Positions 1-7,129 of a DNA stretch of 7,848 bases are shown in pieces. Within the stretch, counting starts at the first letter, position 1. Each line of letters begins with the position of its first letter. The notes under the pieces were generated by a model. That model did no database searches, was not told the DNA's origin, and was given only the letters and a program-made list of their open reading frames with translations. Source of the DNA: Gammaproteobacteria bacterium UBA6968 (lineage in GTDB: Bacteria > Pseudomonadota > Gammaproteobacteria > Pseudomonadales > Azotimanducaceae); assembly GCA_002450255.1 (NCBI GenBank), contig DJYW01000161.1:1-7848 (forward strand), written 5' to 3'. Position numbers and translations under genes: made by a program.

Positions 1-134
1 ACCGCCCCGTAACGGCTATGGCACGATTACGCGCTGATTTTGGACAAAATGTAAGTTCGGCGGGTGTTGTAAGCATCCGCAAAAACGATGCCATCGGCAT
101 GACGGAGCGAGCATTTGCCGGAATTCCAGCCTAG
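1..134 (+). other. Short open frame entering from the left edge
   Basis: The frame starting at base 3 is open for 43 codons from the window edge to a TAG at 132-134, so it could be the C-terminal tail of a plus-strand gene that begins outside the window. The translated end (reading ...IGMTERAFAGIPA) matches no family I recognise. A 43-codon open frame arises easily by chance at this base composition, and third-position bases show no clear bias. The following stretch, 135 to about 252, shows no gene. The best sigma70-like pairing I found there, TTGACC at 171-176 with GATAGT at 196-201, has a 19-nt spacer and is weak. Treat this as a note on the edge rather than a gene call. Confidence 0.2.
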
Positions 135-294
135 TTGCCTGGCTACTGGCCGAAACTCTATCCCTACAGTTTGACCCAACATTTCGACCCGTTCGGATAG
201 TTGGCTCTTTTCTGTACCAGTACGAGGTTAAAAGCGAGACAAATTTCAGCCCGTGCGGCTTGGTTTAATGCAGACTTTCCCGCACAGTGTTGCC

Positions 295-2379
295 ATGACT
301 GCCGCCGTTTTAACCGACCAAATAAAAGAATCGATACAGTCCGCCTATCGAACCTGGCTCGCGTCGCGGCAGTTTAAACCGCGTCGTGGGCAAAGGGAAA
401 TGATCGCGCACATTGCTCGTGCGCTAGCGGCGGATGAACAACGCCTGGCTGTTGTCGAAGCCGGCACCGGTACCGGTAAAACCGCGGCCTATTGTCTCGC
501 TGTGATTCCCATGGCAAAAAGTCTCAACAAAACGGTGGTGCTCAGCACCGCAACGGTCGCACTGCAGGAACAAGTGATTTTGCAGGACGTACCCGATCTA
601 CAGCAACGCGCGGGATTGGATTTTTCGGTTGCTTTGGCCAAGGGTCGCGGTCGATACATCTGCCTTAAGCGTTTGGACGATCACTTGAAATACCAGGGGC
701 AGCAAGAGATACCGATCATTGATCCGGCCAACGAAGACTTCATTCCGCTGTATCAGGAAATGCTAAACCGTCTTGCCGAGGGTGAGTGGGACGGCGAATC
801 TGATTCGTGGACTGAGCCTTTACCGGATGGAGCCTGGAGCGGGGTAACAACGGATCATCGTGGCTGCACCAACAACCGCTGCTCGTTCTTTAAACAATGT
901 CCTTTTTTTCGCGCCAGGTCGGCGCTGGAAGGCACCGATGTTATTGTCGCCAACCACGATCTGGTGCTCGCCGATCTCGCGCTTGGCGGTGGAGCGGTTT
1001 TGCCTGAGCCGGAGGAATGTATTTTTGTGCTGGATGAAGCGCACCATTTGGCGGAAAAGACTCAGAATCATTTTTCAGCGCGCGCTCGCTTGCAAGGCAC
1101 GGTGCAGTGGTTTGACCAGATCAATAATACGCTCGGGAGTTTAGCGCAGCGGTTTGCCCGCCCGGCCGAGTTGGTCGCTTTGGCGACGGAAGTGGCGACA
1201 GAGACTGGTGTGTTGGGTGAGGCATTGCAACGACTCACCGAAGTCGTGGCAGCAAACGACTTTGTTGCGCAGGACGAAAACGTCGAGATTTGTCGCTTCC
1301 CGTTGGGTGAAGTGCCTAGCGACCTGGCCGAGTTAGCGGAACAAGCGTTACCGTCTATGGATCGTCTCTGTAGTCAGTTGGAACGATTACATGATCGCTT
1401 GCAGGAGGCTGTGGCGGGTCAGTTAGATTGGCAGAACAGCTATGCTGCAGAAGATTGGCTATTACCTGTGGGGCAGCTACAGGGGCGTGCTTTGGCAACC
1501 TTCGCGTTACTGCGCGATTATGCTGAGGCGGCAAATTTGTCGCGGCGTCACGCGCGCTGGCTGCGTCGTAATCAATTTGATACTGAGATGGTCAGTGCAC
1601 CAATAGAGCCTGGCAGCATACTTGAAGAGGTACTTTGGCTGCGATGCTATGGCGCGATCTGTACTTCTGCGACGCTGACCGCATTAGGTCGTTTTGACCG
1701 TTTCATCGAACGAGTCGGCTTACCAGAACAAGTGCAAACCCTAACTATTCCAAGTCCCTTCAACTATCCCGAAATTGCCACGTTTCACGTGCCGACAATG
1801 CAAACAGACCCGCGCGATTTTGACGGCCACTGCGATGAAATCAGCGCGCTGCTGCCGGAGCTTTTGCAACGCGAGCCCGCTACCTTGATCTTATTTTCGT
1901 CGTGGCGCCAGCTCAATCGCGTGCTCAGCACGCTACCGGATAAGGTTCGTGGGCATTTGTTGGTTCAGGGCGAAGGCTCCAAACAGGCTTTGATTGCCGA
2001 GCATCGCGGCCGTGTGGATCGCAAACAGCGTTCCCAGTTGGTCGGCCTCGCCAGTTTTGCCGAAGGCTTAGATCTGCCTGGAGACTATTGCCGCCACGTG
2101 ATCATCATCAAAATACCCTTTGCGGTGCCGGATGATCCGGTTGACCAAGCGATTGCCGAATGGGCAGAAGCTCAGGGGCGCAACGCGTTTTACGAAATCA
2201 CTGTGCCGGATGCGGCCTTGAAACTTGTGCAAGCGTGCGGGCGTTTGATTCGGCACGAAAATGACCGTGGCACCATCACTATGCTCGACCGACGTATCGT
2301 TACACAGCGTTACGGGAGAGTACTGCTTGGCAGCCTGCCGCCGTTTCGGCTGGACTTACCGGAAGGCACTCGCCTGTAG
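295..2379 (+). CDS. dinG: DinG, ATP-dependent 5'-3' DNA helicase with an Fe-S cluster
   Basis: DinG is a cytosolic superfamily 2 helicase of the XPD/Rad3 group. In E. coli it unwinds forks, D-loops, R-loops and G-quadruplexes and helps replication pass transcribed genes. Numbered from ATG 295 (694 aa; E. coli DinG is 716), I see Walker A EAGTGTGKT at 55-63, four Fe-S cysteines C123, C191, C196 and C202, Walker B DEAH at 247-250, TSATL at 457-461, SFAEGLD at 587-593 and motif VI QACGRLIR at 646-653. The last three cysteines keep the E. coli spacing of 5 and 6 residues, and all motifs look intact. The frame extends upstream to ATG 268 and GTG 253. I chose ATG 295 because its N-terminus (MTAAVLTDQI) lines up with the start of E. 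coli DinG; no candidate start has a strong Shine-Dalgarno. The paralogue YoaA is less likely given length and cysteine context. E. coli dinG is LexA-controlled, but I found no matching SOS box here. It stands alone, convergent with the protease gene. Confidence 0.95.
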   Translation: MTAAVLTDQIKESIQSAYRTWLASRQFKPRRGQREMIAHIARALAADEQRLAVVEAGTGTGKTAAYCLAVIPMAKSLNKTVVLSTATVALQEQVILQDVPDLQQRAGLDFSVALAKGRGRYICLKRLDDHLKYQGQQEIPIIDPANEDFIPLYQEMLNRLAEGEWDGESDSWTEPLPDGAWSGVTTDHRGCTNNRCSFFKQCPFFRARSALEGTDVIVANHDLVLADLALGGGAVLPEPEECIFVLDEAHHLAEKTQNHFSARARLQGTVQWFDQINNTLGSLAQRFARPAELVALATEVATETGVLGEALQRLTEVVAANDFVAQDENVEICRFPLGEVPSDLAELAEQALPSMDRLCSQLERLHDRLQEAVAGQLDWQNSYAAEDWLLPVGQLQGRALATFALLRDYAEAANLSRRHARWLRRNQFDTEMVSAPIEPGSILEEVLWLRCYGAICTSATLTALGRFDRFIERVGLPEQVQTLTIPSPFNYPEIATFHVPTMQTDPRDFDGHCDEISALLPELLQREPATLILFSSWRQLNRVLSTLPDKVRGHLLVQGEGSKQALIAEHRGRVDRKQRSQLVGLASFAEGLDLPGDYCRHVIIIKIPFAVPDDPVDQAIAEWAEAQGRNAFYEITVPDAALKLVQACGRLIRHENDRGTITMLDRRIVTQRYGRVLLGSLPPFRLDLPEGTRL

Positions 2380-2508
2380 ACGACTCGCCGCGACGCCTCA
2401 GTGAACGAAGCGGCAGTCGGGGAACTAAAAGGATTCAGTGGAAGGGCCGCGCTTTGCCGTACTGCATCATGAGGGCTAATGGGCTGGGCTTTGAGAGCGT
2501 GGGAAACA

Positions 2509-2543
2509 CCGAAGCGAACTGCCCCGTGGCTAGTTCGCTTCGG
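2509..2543. terminator. Perfect 12-bp hairpin between convergent genes, probable bidirectional terminator
   Basis: CCGAAGCGAACT (2509-2520) and AGTTCGCTTCGG (2532-2543) are perfect reverse complements around 11 nt. The loop can add an inner GCC/GGC pairing (2521-2523 with 2528-2530) closed by CCGT. The hairpin lies 129 nt past the dinG stop and 45 nt past the protease stop, where both transcripts should end. No clean T-run follows on either strand: CTTCGATC on plus, TGTTTCCC on minus. Intrinsic termination is therefore an inference from position and stem strength, and an RNA 3'-end stabilising hairpin is an alternative. The rest of 2380-2588 shows no gene. It has only a 7-bp tandem GGTCTTA (2565-2571 and 2576-2582). 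Confidence 0.6.
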
Positions 2544-2588
2544 CTTCGATCAACATTGCGTAACGGTCTTAAAGAGGTCTTATCCAGC

Positions 2589-5453
2589 TTAAAGTGAACC
2601 GCGAGCAATCTGCTTGCCCATAGTGGGGGTTTGACCAAACTTGCCTTCGCTGTAAATCAACAAGCGCTGCTTGCTTATGCGCTCCTGCAAGCTTTTAAAG
2701 AACTCGGCCATGTCCTGTTTGCTCAGTTGATCCACTTCAGCCGCGATTTGGGCGCGGCTGTCGAACTGATAATTTTCGTCAGTTAAGTCGGCCCAGTAGC
2801 GCTGGCTACGCTCACCGAGGTTCTTATCTTTTTCCATGAGACGATTAATCAGCCCCGCTTTTTGTTGTGCAAATTCGGTTTCGCTCAGCTCCGGCCAGGC
2901 TGCCAGATAAGTTTGCAAAAAATTGCTTGTGGCTTGTTCGAGGTCGGTCACGCCGGCGACGGGTGATTGCACCAAAAACAGCATGCCGCTGCGCTTAAGC
3001 AAACGCCGTGAGCCGGCACTGACCACATAGCCAAGTTGTTGGTTTGTGCGCAGGTCGGAGAAATATGGCGAACGCAGCAGCTGGCCCGCAAGTGCACTTA
3101 GCGCGCGGCTCTTATAGTCTTCGCCGGAATCCTGCACATAAATCAACATCGCCGCATCGTCATGATCCACCTGCAGATCCAGCAGCATATTTTCGTCGAT
3201 TAAATTCAGTTCAGAGCGTTGTGGCTTTAGCGCGACAAGCTGCAGTTTTTCCTGCAGCAACGCACCCAGTGCTCGTGCATCTTGTATTGTTACATTGCCA
3301 TGCAAGCCGCTAATGACACCGACCTCAGCAAGACGCTGTTGCCGCCATTGGACCAGATCTTTCAGCGTGACGTCGGTTAAGGCGTTGATCAGATCGGCTG
3401 CCGGCCACGTGGCTTGCAACAGCGTATCGCTGAGCGCGGTCAGTGTTTGTGTATAAGGCTTGTCTTTGGTCCGATTTTGCCAGGCTTTTAACAGGCTGGT
3501 TTTAAGGCTCGCAAAGCGATCCTCAGGTAGCGGTGCACTGATCAAGGCATCTAATACGGTTTCGACAAGCTGCATTTGTTTGTCTTCATAGCCGGAAACG
3601 CCGATCGTAAAGCCGGTGTCCGAAGAGCCTAACTGATAGCTTAATCCTGCCAGATACGCCGGATAGATAGTCGCGCTCAGCGAGTCGTTAACCATGCTCG
3701 TGTACAGGCGTGACATGGCGCTGTCGCTGGCGCTATGGAGCCCACCGGGAACGACGACTCGGACCAACAAGTTGGCGCGAGGTCCACCAAACTCCGTATC
3801 AGTGTCTAGCCACATTTCTATCGGCGCGGTCTCTTTGAGTCTGCTGATCGGGGCATTGTCATCACTAACCAGCGCAAGGTTCTCTGGCAAATAGGGATTA
3901 GCAACAGGCAACTGCAACGCTGCGTCCGCGACGGGTTTGCGCGGAATGGGCCCCTTGTTGAGTGCAAAGTCGACGTCAAAGTAGGTCTCGGTTTTGTTGG
4001 TGGTGGCTGCCGGGTCGACCACTTCTACCAACACATTTTCCGGGGTCAGATAGTCTAAATATTCTTTGATAAGGACTGCATCGAAGCGTTCCATTAAGTA
4101 TGGCGAGATCAATAGGTCAGCCGGGGGGTATTCGTCGAGGCGCGGTGCAGCTTGATAGACAAATCCCTGTGGTGATCCTTTTTCCTGGAACTGAAACGCC
4201 ATCGCTGCGATGTTGGCTTGCTCCTGATAACGCCAGGACTCTGGTTTACTGGCTCGCAACAGATCGATGTACTGGAACAATAGATCGGAAATTTCAGCGA
4301 CATGAGTACGGCCTGCTTCAGTCAGTTGAATAGAGACCGCTAGAACGCTGTTGTTGCGGTCGAGATCCTGGCTGCCAGCGCCCAGACTTTCAATCCAGCC
4401 TTTGTTTGTCAGCAATTGATGCAGGCTGCCTTCACCCTCATGACCAATGAGATTAGAGATGTAGGTCTGCGGCTTTTCGCGGTAATAAGGCCGCGGATTC
4501 GGAATGGGAAAATTGTAGCTGACTGAGTATGAATCTTTGAGCGGTTTTGAAGTCAGCATAGCCGGCACTTCATTTTCTGTTATCGGTTTAACGCCAGGGT
4601 AGCTTGGCCCAATGTCGCGATTAGCGACCTGATTAAACAAGGGCGCTATCCAGGCTTCCATTTCGTCCAGCGATTCGTTCGAGAGTGCGACCAGACCCAT
4701 CTGGTCAGCTGAATAGCTGGCGTCAAAAAACGCTCGCAGTTCGGCATTGAGATCACCGGCCAGAGTCTCCAATGAACCGATAGTGAAGCGTTGCGCGGGA
4801 TGAGCCGGGTTTAGTGCGCGTTTGGACACCATAAAACCGCGCCAGCCATCATCTTTATACTGCATTTGATATTCGGAATGGACCGCGTTTTTTTCACGTT
4901 CCACGTAATCAGCCGACAGTAAAGGCGCGATGAAAAATTGCGCAAAGCGGTCCAGGCCTTCCCGAAATGCGGTTGGTTGAACATCAAAAAAGTAATTGGT
5001 GTGATCCGGTGCGGTATACGCATTCGAGGATCCGCCATTACCGGTAATGAACTGCTGGAAAGTATCAACTTCGGGATATTTTTCCGTGCCGATAAAAAGC
5101 ATGTGCTCCAGAAAGTGGGCAAGCCCGGGTCTTTCTTCAGGCTCGTGAAAACTGCCGCGATACACGGCCAAAGCAGCCGCCGCTTTGTCGGTAGTGGCGT
5201 CGGAGACCAGCAGGACCCGCATTTTATTGGGCAGTGTTAGGTAGCGATAATCGCGCTCGTCGTTTGGACTCTTGCGCACCTCGGTAGACATCGAGTCTGC
5301 TTCTGTTTCGCCGCCTGATTTGTTGTTGCCATTGCACGCGACAAGCAATGCGGCACACAAACCGAGCACTACACAAGCCATAAGTCGCTGTTTGGCGGGA
5401 GTTTGGCTAGAAGCGCTCCGCTGAGAGTGTGTTCGAGAAGAGGAGTGGTTCAT
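2589..5453 (-). CDS. Pitrilysin-like M16 zinc metalloprotease, predicted lipoprotein
   Basis: This is a single-chain M16 (insulinase/pitrilysin) endopeptidase of 954 aa, close to the 962 aa of E. coli protease III (ptrA). These enzymes enclose and cut small peptides in a clamshell chamber. The inverted zinc motif HFLEH at 113-117 gives H113 and H117 as ligands and E116 as the base. E194, 77 residues after H117, is the third ligand, as in pitrilysin. The non-catalytic C-terminal half has RTNQQLGY at 802-809, where R802 and Y809 match the substrate C-terminus-binding Arg and Tyr of insulysin. The N-terminus has K21/R23, a hydrophobic segment at 26-39 and a lipobox LVAC with Cys40. Asn41 at +2 is not the Asp retention signal, so outer-membrane anchoring facing the periplasm is likely. 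E. coli protease III is instead a soluble periplasmic enzyme. ATG 5453 is supported by AAGGA upstream; starting at Met25 would lose the basic n-region. It is monocistronic, convergent with dinG and divergent from the kinase gene. Confidence 0.94.
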   Translation of the reverse strand: MNHSSSRTHSQRSASSQTPAKQRLMACVVLGLCAALLVACNGNNKSGGETEADSMSTEVRKSPNDERDYRYLTLPNKMRVLLVSDATTDKAAAALAVYRGSFHEPEERPGLAHFLEHMLFIGTEKYPEVDTFQQFITGNGGSSNAYTAPDHTNYFFDVQPTAFREGLDRFAQFFIAPLLSADYVEREKNAVHSEYQMQYKDDGWRGFMVSKRALNPAHPAQRFTIGSLETLAGDLNAELRAFFDASYSADQMGLVALSNESLDEMEAWIAPLFNQVANRDIGPSYPGVKPITENEVPAMLTSKPLKDSYSVSYNFPIPNPRPYYREKPQTYISNLIGHEGEGSLHQLLTNKGWIESLGAGSQDLDRNNSVLAVSIQLTEAGRTHVAEISDLLFQYIDLLRASKPESWRYQEQANIAAMAFQFQEKGSPQGFVYQAAPRLDEYPPADLLISPYLMERFDAVLIKEYLDYLTPENVLVEVVDPAATTNKTETYFDVDFALNKGPIPRKPVADAALQLPVANPYLPENLALVSDDNAPISRLKETAPIEMWLDTDTEFGGPRANLLVRVVVPGGLHSASDSAMSRLYTSMVNDSLSATIYPAYLAGLSYQLGSSDTGFTIGVSGYEDKQMQLVETVLDALISAPLPEDRFASLKTSLLKAWQNRTKDKPYTQTLTALSDTLLQATWPAADLINALTDVTLKDLVQWRQQRLAEVGVISGLHGNVTIQDARALGALLQEKLQLVALKPQRSELNLIDENMLLDLQVDHDDAAMLIYVQDSGEDYKSRALSALAGQLLRSPYFSDLRTNQQLGYVVSAGSRRLLKRSGMLFLVQSPVAGVTDLEQATSNFLQTYLAAWPELSETEFAQQKAGLINRLMEKDKNLGERSQRYWADLTDENYQFDSRAQIAAEVDQLSKQDMAEFFKSLQERISKQRLLIYSEGKFGQTPTMGKQIARGSL

Positions 5454-5463
5454 TGGGTATCAA

Positions 5464-5468
5464 TCCTT
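5464..5468 (-). promoter_or_regulatory. Shine-Dalgarno of the M16 protease
   Basis: On the minus strand AAGGA lies 10 nt before the ATG at 5453-5451. It is the clearest ribosome-binding site in the window, and it decides the start in favour of the full 40-residue lipoprotein signal region over the internal Met25. Confidence 0.6.
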
Positions 5469-5487
5469 AACGGTTATGCTCTTGGTT

Positions 5488-5499
5488 TGGCGTACGCCA
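5488..5499. promoter_or_regulatory. 12-bp perfect palindrome upstream of the protease, candidate operator
   Basis: TGGCGTACGCCA reads identically on both strands and ends 34 nt before the protease start codon, inside its expected leader or promoter. A perfect dyad here suits a dimeric repressor or activator site. I recognise no specific regulator from the sequence, and no convincing -35/-10 pair could be placed next to it (TATAGC at 5511-5516 on the minus strand is the best -10-like element, with no good -35). Confidence 0.35.
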
Positions 5500-5722
5500 C
5501 TTTTCGCTAGGCGCTATATCTTGTTAGGGCCTTTTGGTTCTTGTGGGTTCCTTATTTCGCCATGTGTTCCGCTACCGCTGCTCTATCCGGACAGATTGGA
5601 TGACGAGTCTTAGTCTTTTGTAATCGCCTAAGCAAGTAAATCGGTACTCGAAATAGCGTTTGGAAGCGCCAGCTTCGTTCTGCTGTTGAGCGCATTTAGC
5701 AGCTTAAGGTAACGGTCGATAA

Positions 5723-5832
5723 ATACCACTGCAAGCGATCTAAGGCGGCCATTGGCATCGCTCCTGAATTTGCGCCATATTGCGTTTCCCTGAATGCTCA
5801 AGCTGAAAACGCACTCGAGCGAGCAGTGGTAT
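5723..5832. repeat. 10-bp inverted repeat enclosing two hairpins, candidate structured RNA
   Basis: ATACCACTGC (5723-5732) and GCAGTGGTAT (5823-5832) are perfect reverse complements 90 nt apart. Between them, AGCGAT (5734-5739) pairs with ATCGCT (5757-5762), with an inner GCC/GGC around ATT. TGCGTTT (5781-5787) pairs perfectly with AAACGCA (5807-5813) around 19 nt. The outer stem can continue with TTAGCA (5696-5701) against TGCTAA (5836-5841) across an internal loop. All pairings are compatible and draw a closed multibranch fold. It lies upstream of the kinase on the plus strand, so a leader element is the simplest reading. No known RNA family is recognised, and chance pairing is not excluded. 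Confidence 0.35.
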
Positions 5833-5978
5833 AAGTGCTAAGGCGGATGCTGTGCCGAGCCGGTGAATCGCGCTGAAACTGCGTTTGGGCGTCGGCTGAG
5901 TACACGCCTGGTCGCTCAGTGTAGTGGCACTTGCAGAGTCAGCCGCCGTTAAATATCAACGCCACGTTAGATCGAAAT

Positions 5979-6857
5979 ATGGATTTAGTAGAACTCGACA
6001 AAGCGCTCGCCGTAAAACTGCAAACGACCCTAGCGCTGCCAACGTTGCACGAGCGTGAAACGACGTGGCAAGCAGTACCTTTCAAGCAGTGGCGGGCGCT
6101 TGCCGACCGTGTGGCAGCTTATGCGATTGATCGTGGCCTGCCGATCCTTGGTGTCAACGGTAGTCAGGGTTCCGGCAAATCGACTTTGGCTAGGGAACTG
6201 GTCATGTGTTTAGAACGCCAGGGCAAAAGTGCTGCAGCTGTTTCTTTGGATGACTTTTACCTAACTAGAGCGGAACGCGAGGGCCTGGCCAAGACCGTGC
6301 ATCCTCTCGCGCAGACCCGCGGTGTGCCCGGCACTCACGATACGGCCTGGATGGCGCGTGTGTTTGCGCAAGTGACGGCGGCGAACGGTGCGCCAGTGAC
6401 GTTGAGATTGCCGGAGTTTTCGAAAGGTCTGGATGATCGAGCGGGCGAGCATGAGGTCACAGTGGAAGTGCTTGTGGTAGAAGGCTGGTGCCTGGGGGTG
6501 CGGGAGCAAAGCGAAACGGCATTACTCGAGCCGGTCAATGCCCTAGAAGCCGATGACGATTCGGCAGGCGAATGGCGTGGTTGGGTAAATCGGAATATTC
6601 GACAGCACTATCAACCGCTGTGGTCACACTTCGCATTTTGGTTGCACTTGCGCGCGCCGGGTTTTGCAGAAGTCTTCGCCTGGCGGCAACAGCAAGAGCA
6701 GAGCTTGCCCGCGAGCCAACGTATGTCCTCAGCTGCGTTACAGCGATTTATTCAGCACTATGAGCGCCTTACGCTATGGCAATGGGAAGATGAACCCCTG
6801 GAACCCGGGCTAACAGCCAAGTTAGATACGGGCCATCAAATTGTGCAAATTCGGTAG
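5979..6857 (+). CDS. P-loop kinase of the D-glycerate 3-kinase family (COG4240 type)
   Basis: The likely reaction is phosphorylation of D-glycerate to 3-phosphoglycerate with ATP (EC 2.7.1.31), feeding glycerate into lower glycolysis or serine synthesis in the cytosol. Numbered from ATG 5979 (292 aa), I see Walker A GSQGSGKST at 61-69, SLDDFYLT at 89-96 with the paired Asp characteristic of this family, RGVPGTHD at 114-121, the substrate-site stretch PEFSKGLDDR at 145-154, and a Walker B-like strand ending VEGW at 167-170. These motifs match plant GLYK and its bacterial relatives; pantothenate kinase, uridine kinase and phosphoribulokinase are more distant alternatives with a similar fold. 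Substrate specificity is inferred from family, not shown. The frame continues upstream to TTG 5931. I prefer ATG 5979, though neither start has a good Shine-Dalgarno. No glyoxylate, glycerate transport or serine gene is adjacent, so context gives no support for a pathway. Confidence 0.85.
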   Translation: MDLVELDKALAVKLQTTLALPTLHERETTWQAVPFKQWRALADRVAAYAIDRGLPILGVNGSQGSGKSTLARELVMCLERQGKSAAAVSLDDFYLTRAEREGLAKTVHPLAQTRGVPGTHDTAWMARVFAQVTAANGAPVTLRLPEFSKGLDDRAGEHEVTVEVLVVEGWCLGVREQSETALLEPVNALEADDDSAGEWRGWVNRNIRQHYQPLWSHFAFWLHLRAPGFAEVFAWRQQQEQSLPASQRMSSAALQRFIQHYERLTLWQWEDEPLEPGLTAKLDTGHQIVQIR

Positions 6858-6975
6858 GTACAGCGCCGACGCTCAGCGAAAGAAAATAGCCCAAAGAAAT
6901 CAGTCAGAAGAAATCTGGCGATAGCAATCAGACAAAAGACCGGACGAAAGAAAAAAGGTTTAAATCAGCCGCATA

Positions 6976-6998
6976 TTCAGACAGCGTTCAGATTCAGA
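6976..6998 (+). repeat. Three TTCAGA copies
   Basis: TTCAGA occurs at 6976-6981, 6987-6992 and 6993-6998, the last two directly adjacent. It sits in the probable promoter zone of the downstream envelope gene, so clustered binding of a regulator is possible. A 6-bp word repeated three times in AT/purine-rich DNA may also be chance. Confidence 0.3.
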
Positions 6999-7005
6999 GG
7001 CCTAA

Positions 7006-7019
7006 ACTGTCCCCACAGT
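7006..7019. promoter_or_regulatory. ACTGT-CCCC-ACAGT dyad, candidate operator
   Basis: Perfect 5-bp arms ACTGT (7006-7010) and ACAGT (7015-7019) flank CCCC. The half-sites resemble LexA half-sites, but the spacing is 4 nt, not the 8 nt between CTGT and ACAG in the gammaproteobacterial SOS box, so I do not call it LexA. It lies 22 nt before ATG 7042 and 133 nt before ATG 7153. Confidence 0.3.
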
Positions 7020-7110
7020 ATTTGATAAAGCGGATAGTGACATGTACCTAAAGCATCCAGTAAATCATGCTCCTAAGAATGACGCGCACAGTGCTTTAAG
7101 CGCAGCGCAC

Positions 7111-7129
7111 GCCCGGTTCGGCTCCGGGC
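7111..7129 (+). repeat. GC-rich hairpin upstream of the glycine-zipper signal peptide
   Basis: GCCCGG (7111-7116) and CCGGGC (7124-7129) form a perfect all-GC 6-bp stem with loop TTCGGCT. It lies 23 nt before ATG 7153. If translation starts there, the hairpin is in the 5' leader close to the ribosome-binding region; if it starts at 7042, the hairpin is inside the coding sequence. Confidence 0.35.

Larger units (their letters stand above)
5454..5978. other. Divergent intergenic region between protease and kinase genes
   Basis: About 0.5 kb separates the divergent starts and holds no credible gene on either strand. It must carry both promoters, but no strong sigma70 pair is visible. It is unusually rich in small symmetries: the palindrome at 5488-5499; a GAAGC/GCTTC hairpin with a GCCA tetraloop at 5663-5676; the nested inverted repeats at 5696-5841; a CTGAG/CTCAG stem at 5896-5919; and an 8-bp direct repeat GCGTTTGG at 5656-5663 and 5881-5888. 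If the kinase starts at TTG 5931 rather than ATG 5979, the right end of this region is coding. Confidence 0.6.

Noticed and set aside
171..201. Sigma70 promoter TTGACC / GATAGT upstream of dinG
   Set aside because: The 19-nt spacer and 4/6 match at -10 are too weak to call.
820..1336. Open frames on both strands within dinG (about 60-94 codons)
   Set aside because: They lie wholly inside the intact helicase frame and show no motif or ribosome-binding site; they are coding shadows.
2435..2638. 67-codon minus-strand frame in the convergent gap
   Set aside because: It overlaps the protease 3' end out of frame, crosses the terminator-like hairpin, and has no recognisable domain.
4811..5240. Two overlapping open frames of about 100 codons, one per strand, within the protease gene
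   Set aside because: They overlap the conserved catalytic region of the M16 frame, and their translations resemble no family.
5696..5841. Integron attC site
   Set aside because: The nested inverted repeats recall an attC fold, but the terminal GTTRRRY and RYYYAAC core sites are absent and no integrase or cassette array is present.
7006..7019. LexA (SOS) box before the glycine-zipper gene
   Set aside because: CTGT and ACAG are separated by 4 nt rather than the 8 nt of the gammaproteobacterial consensus.
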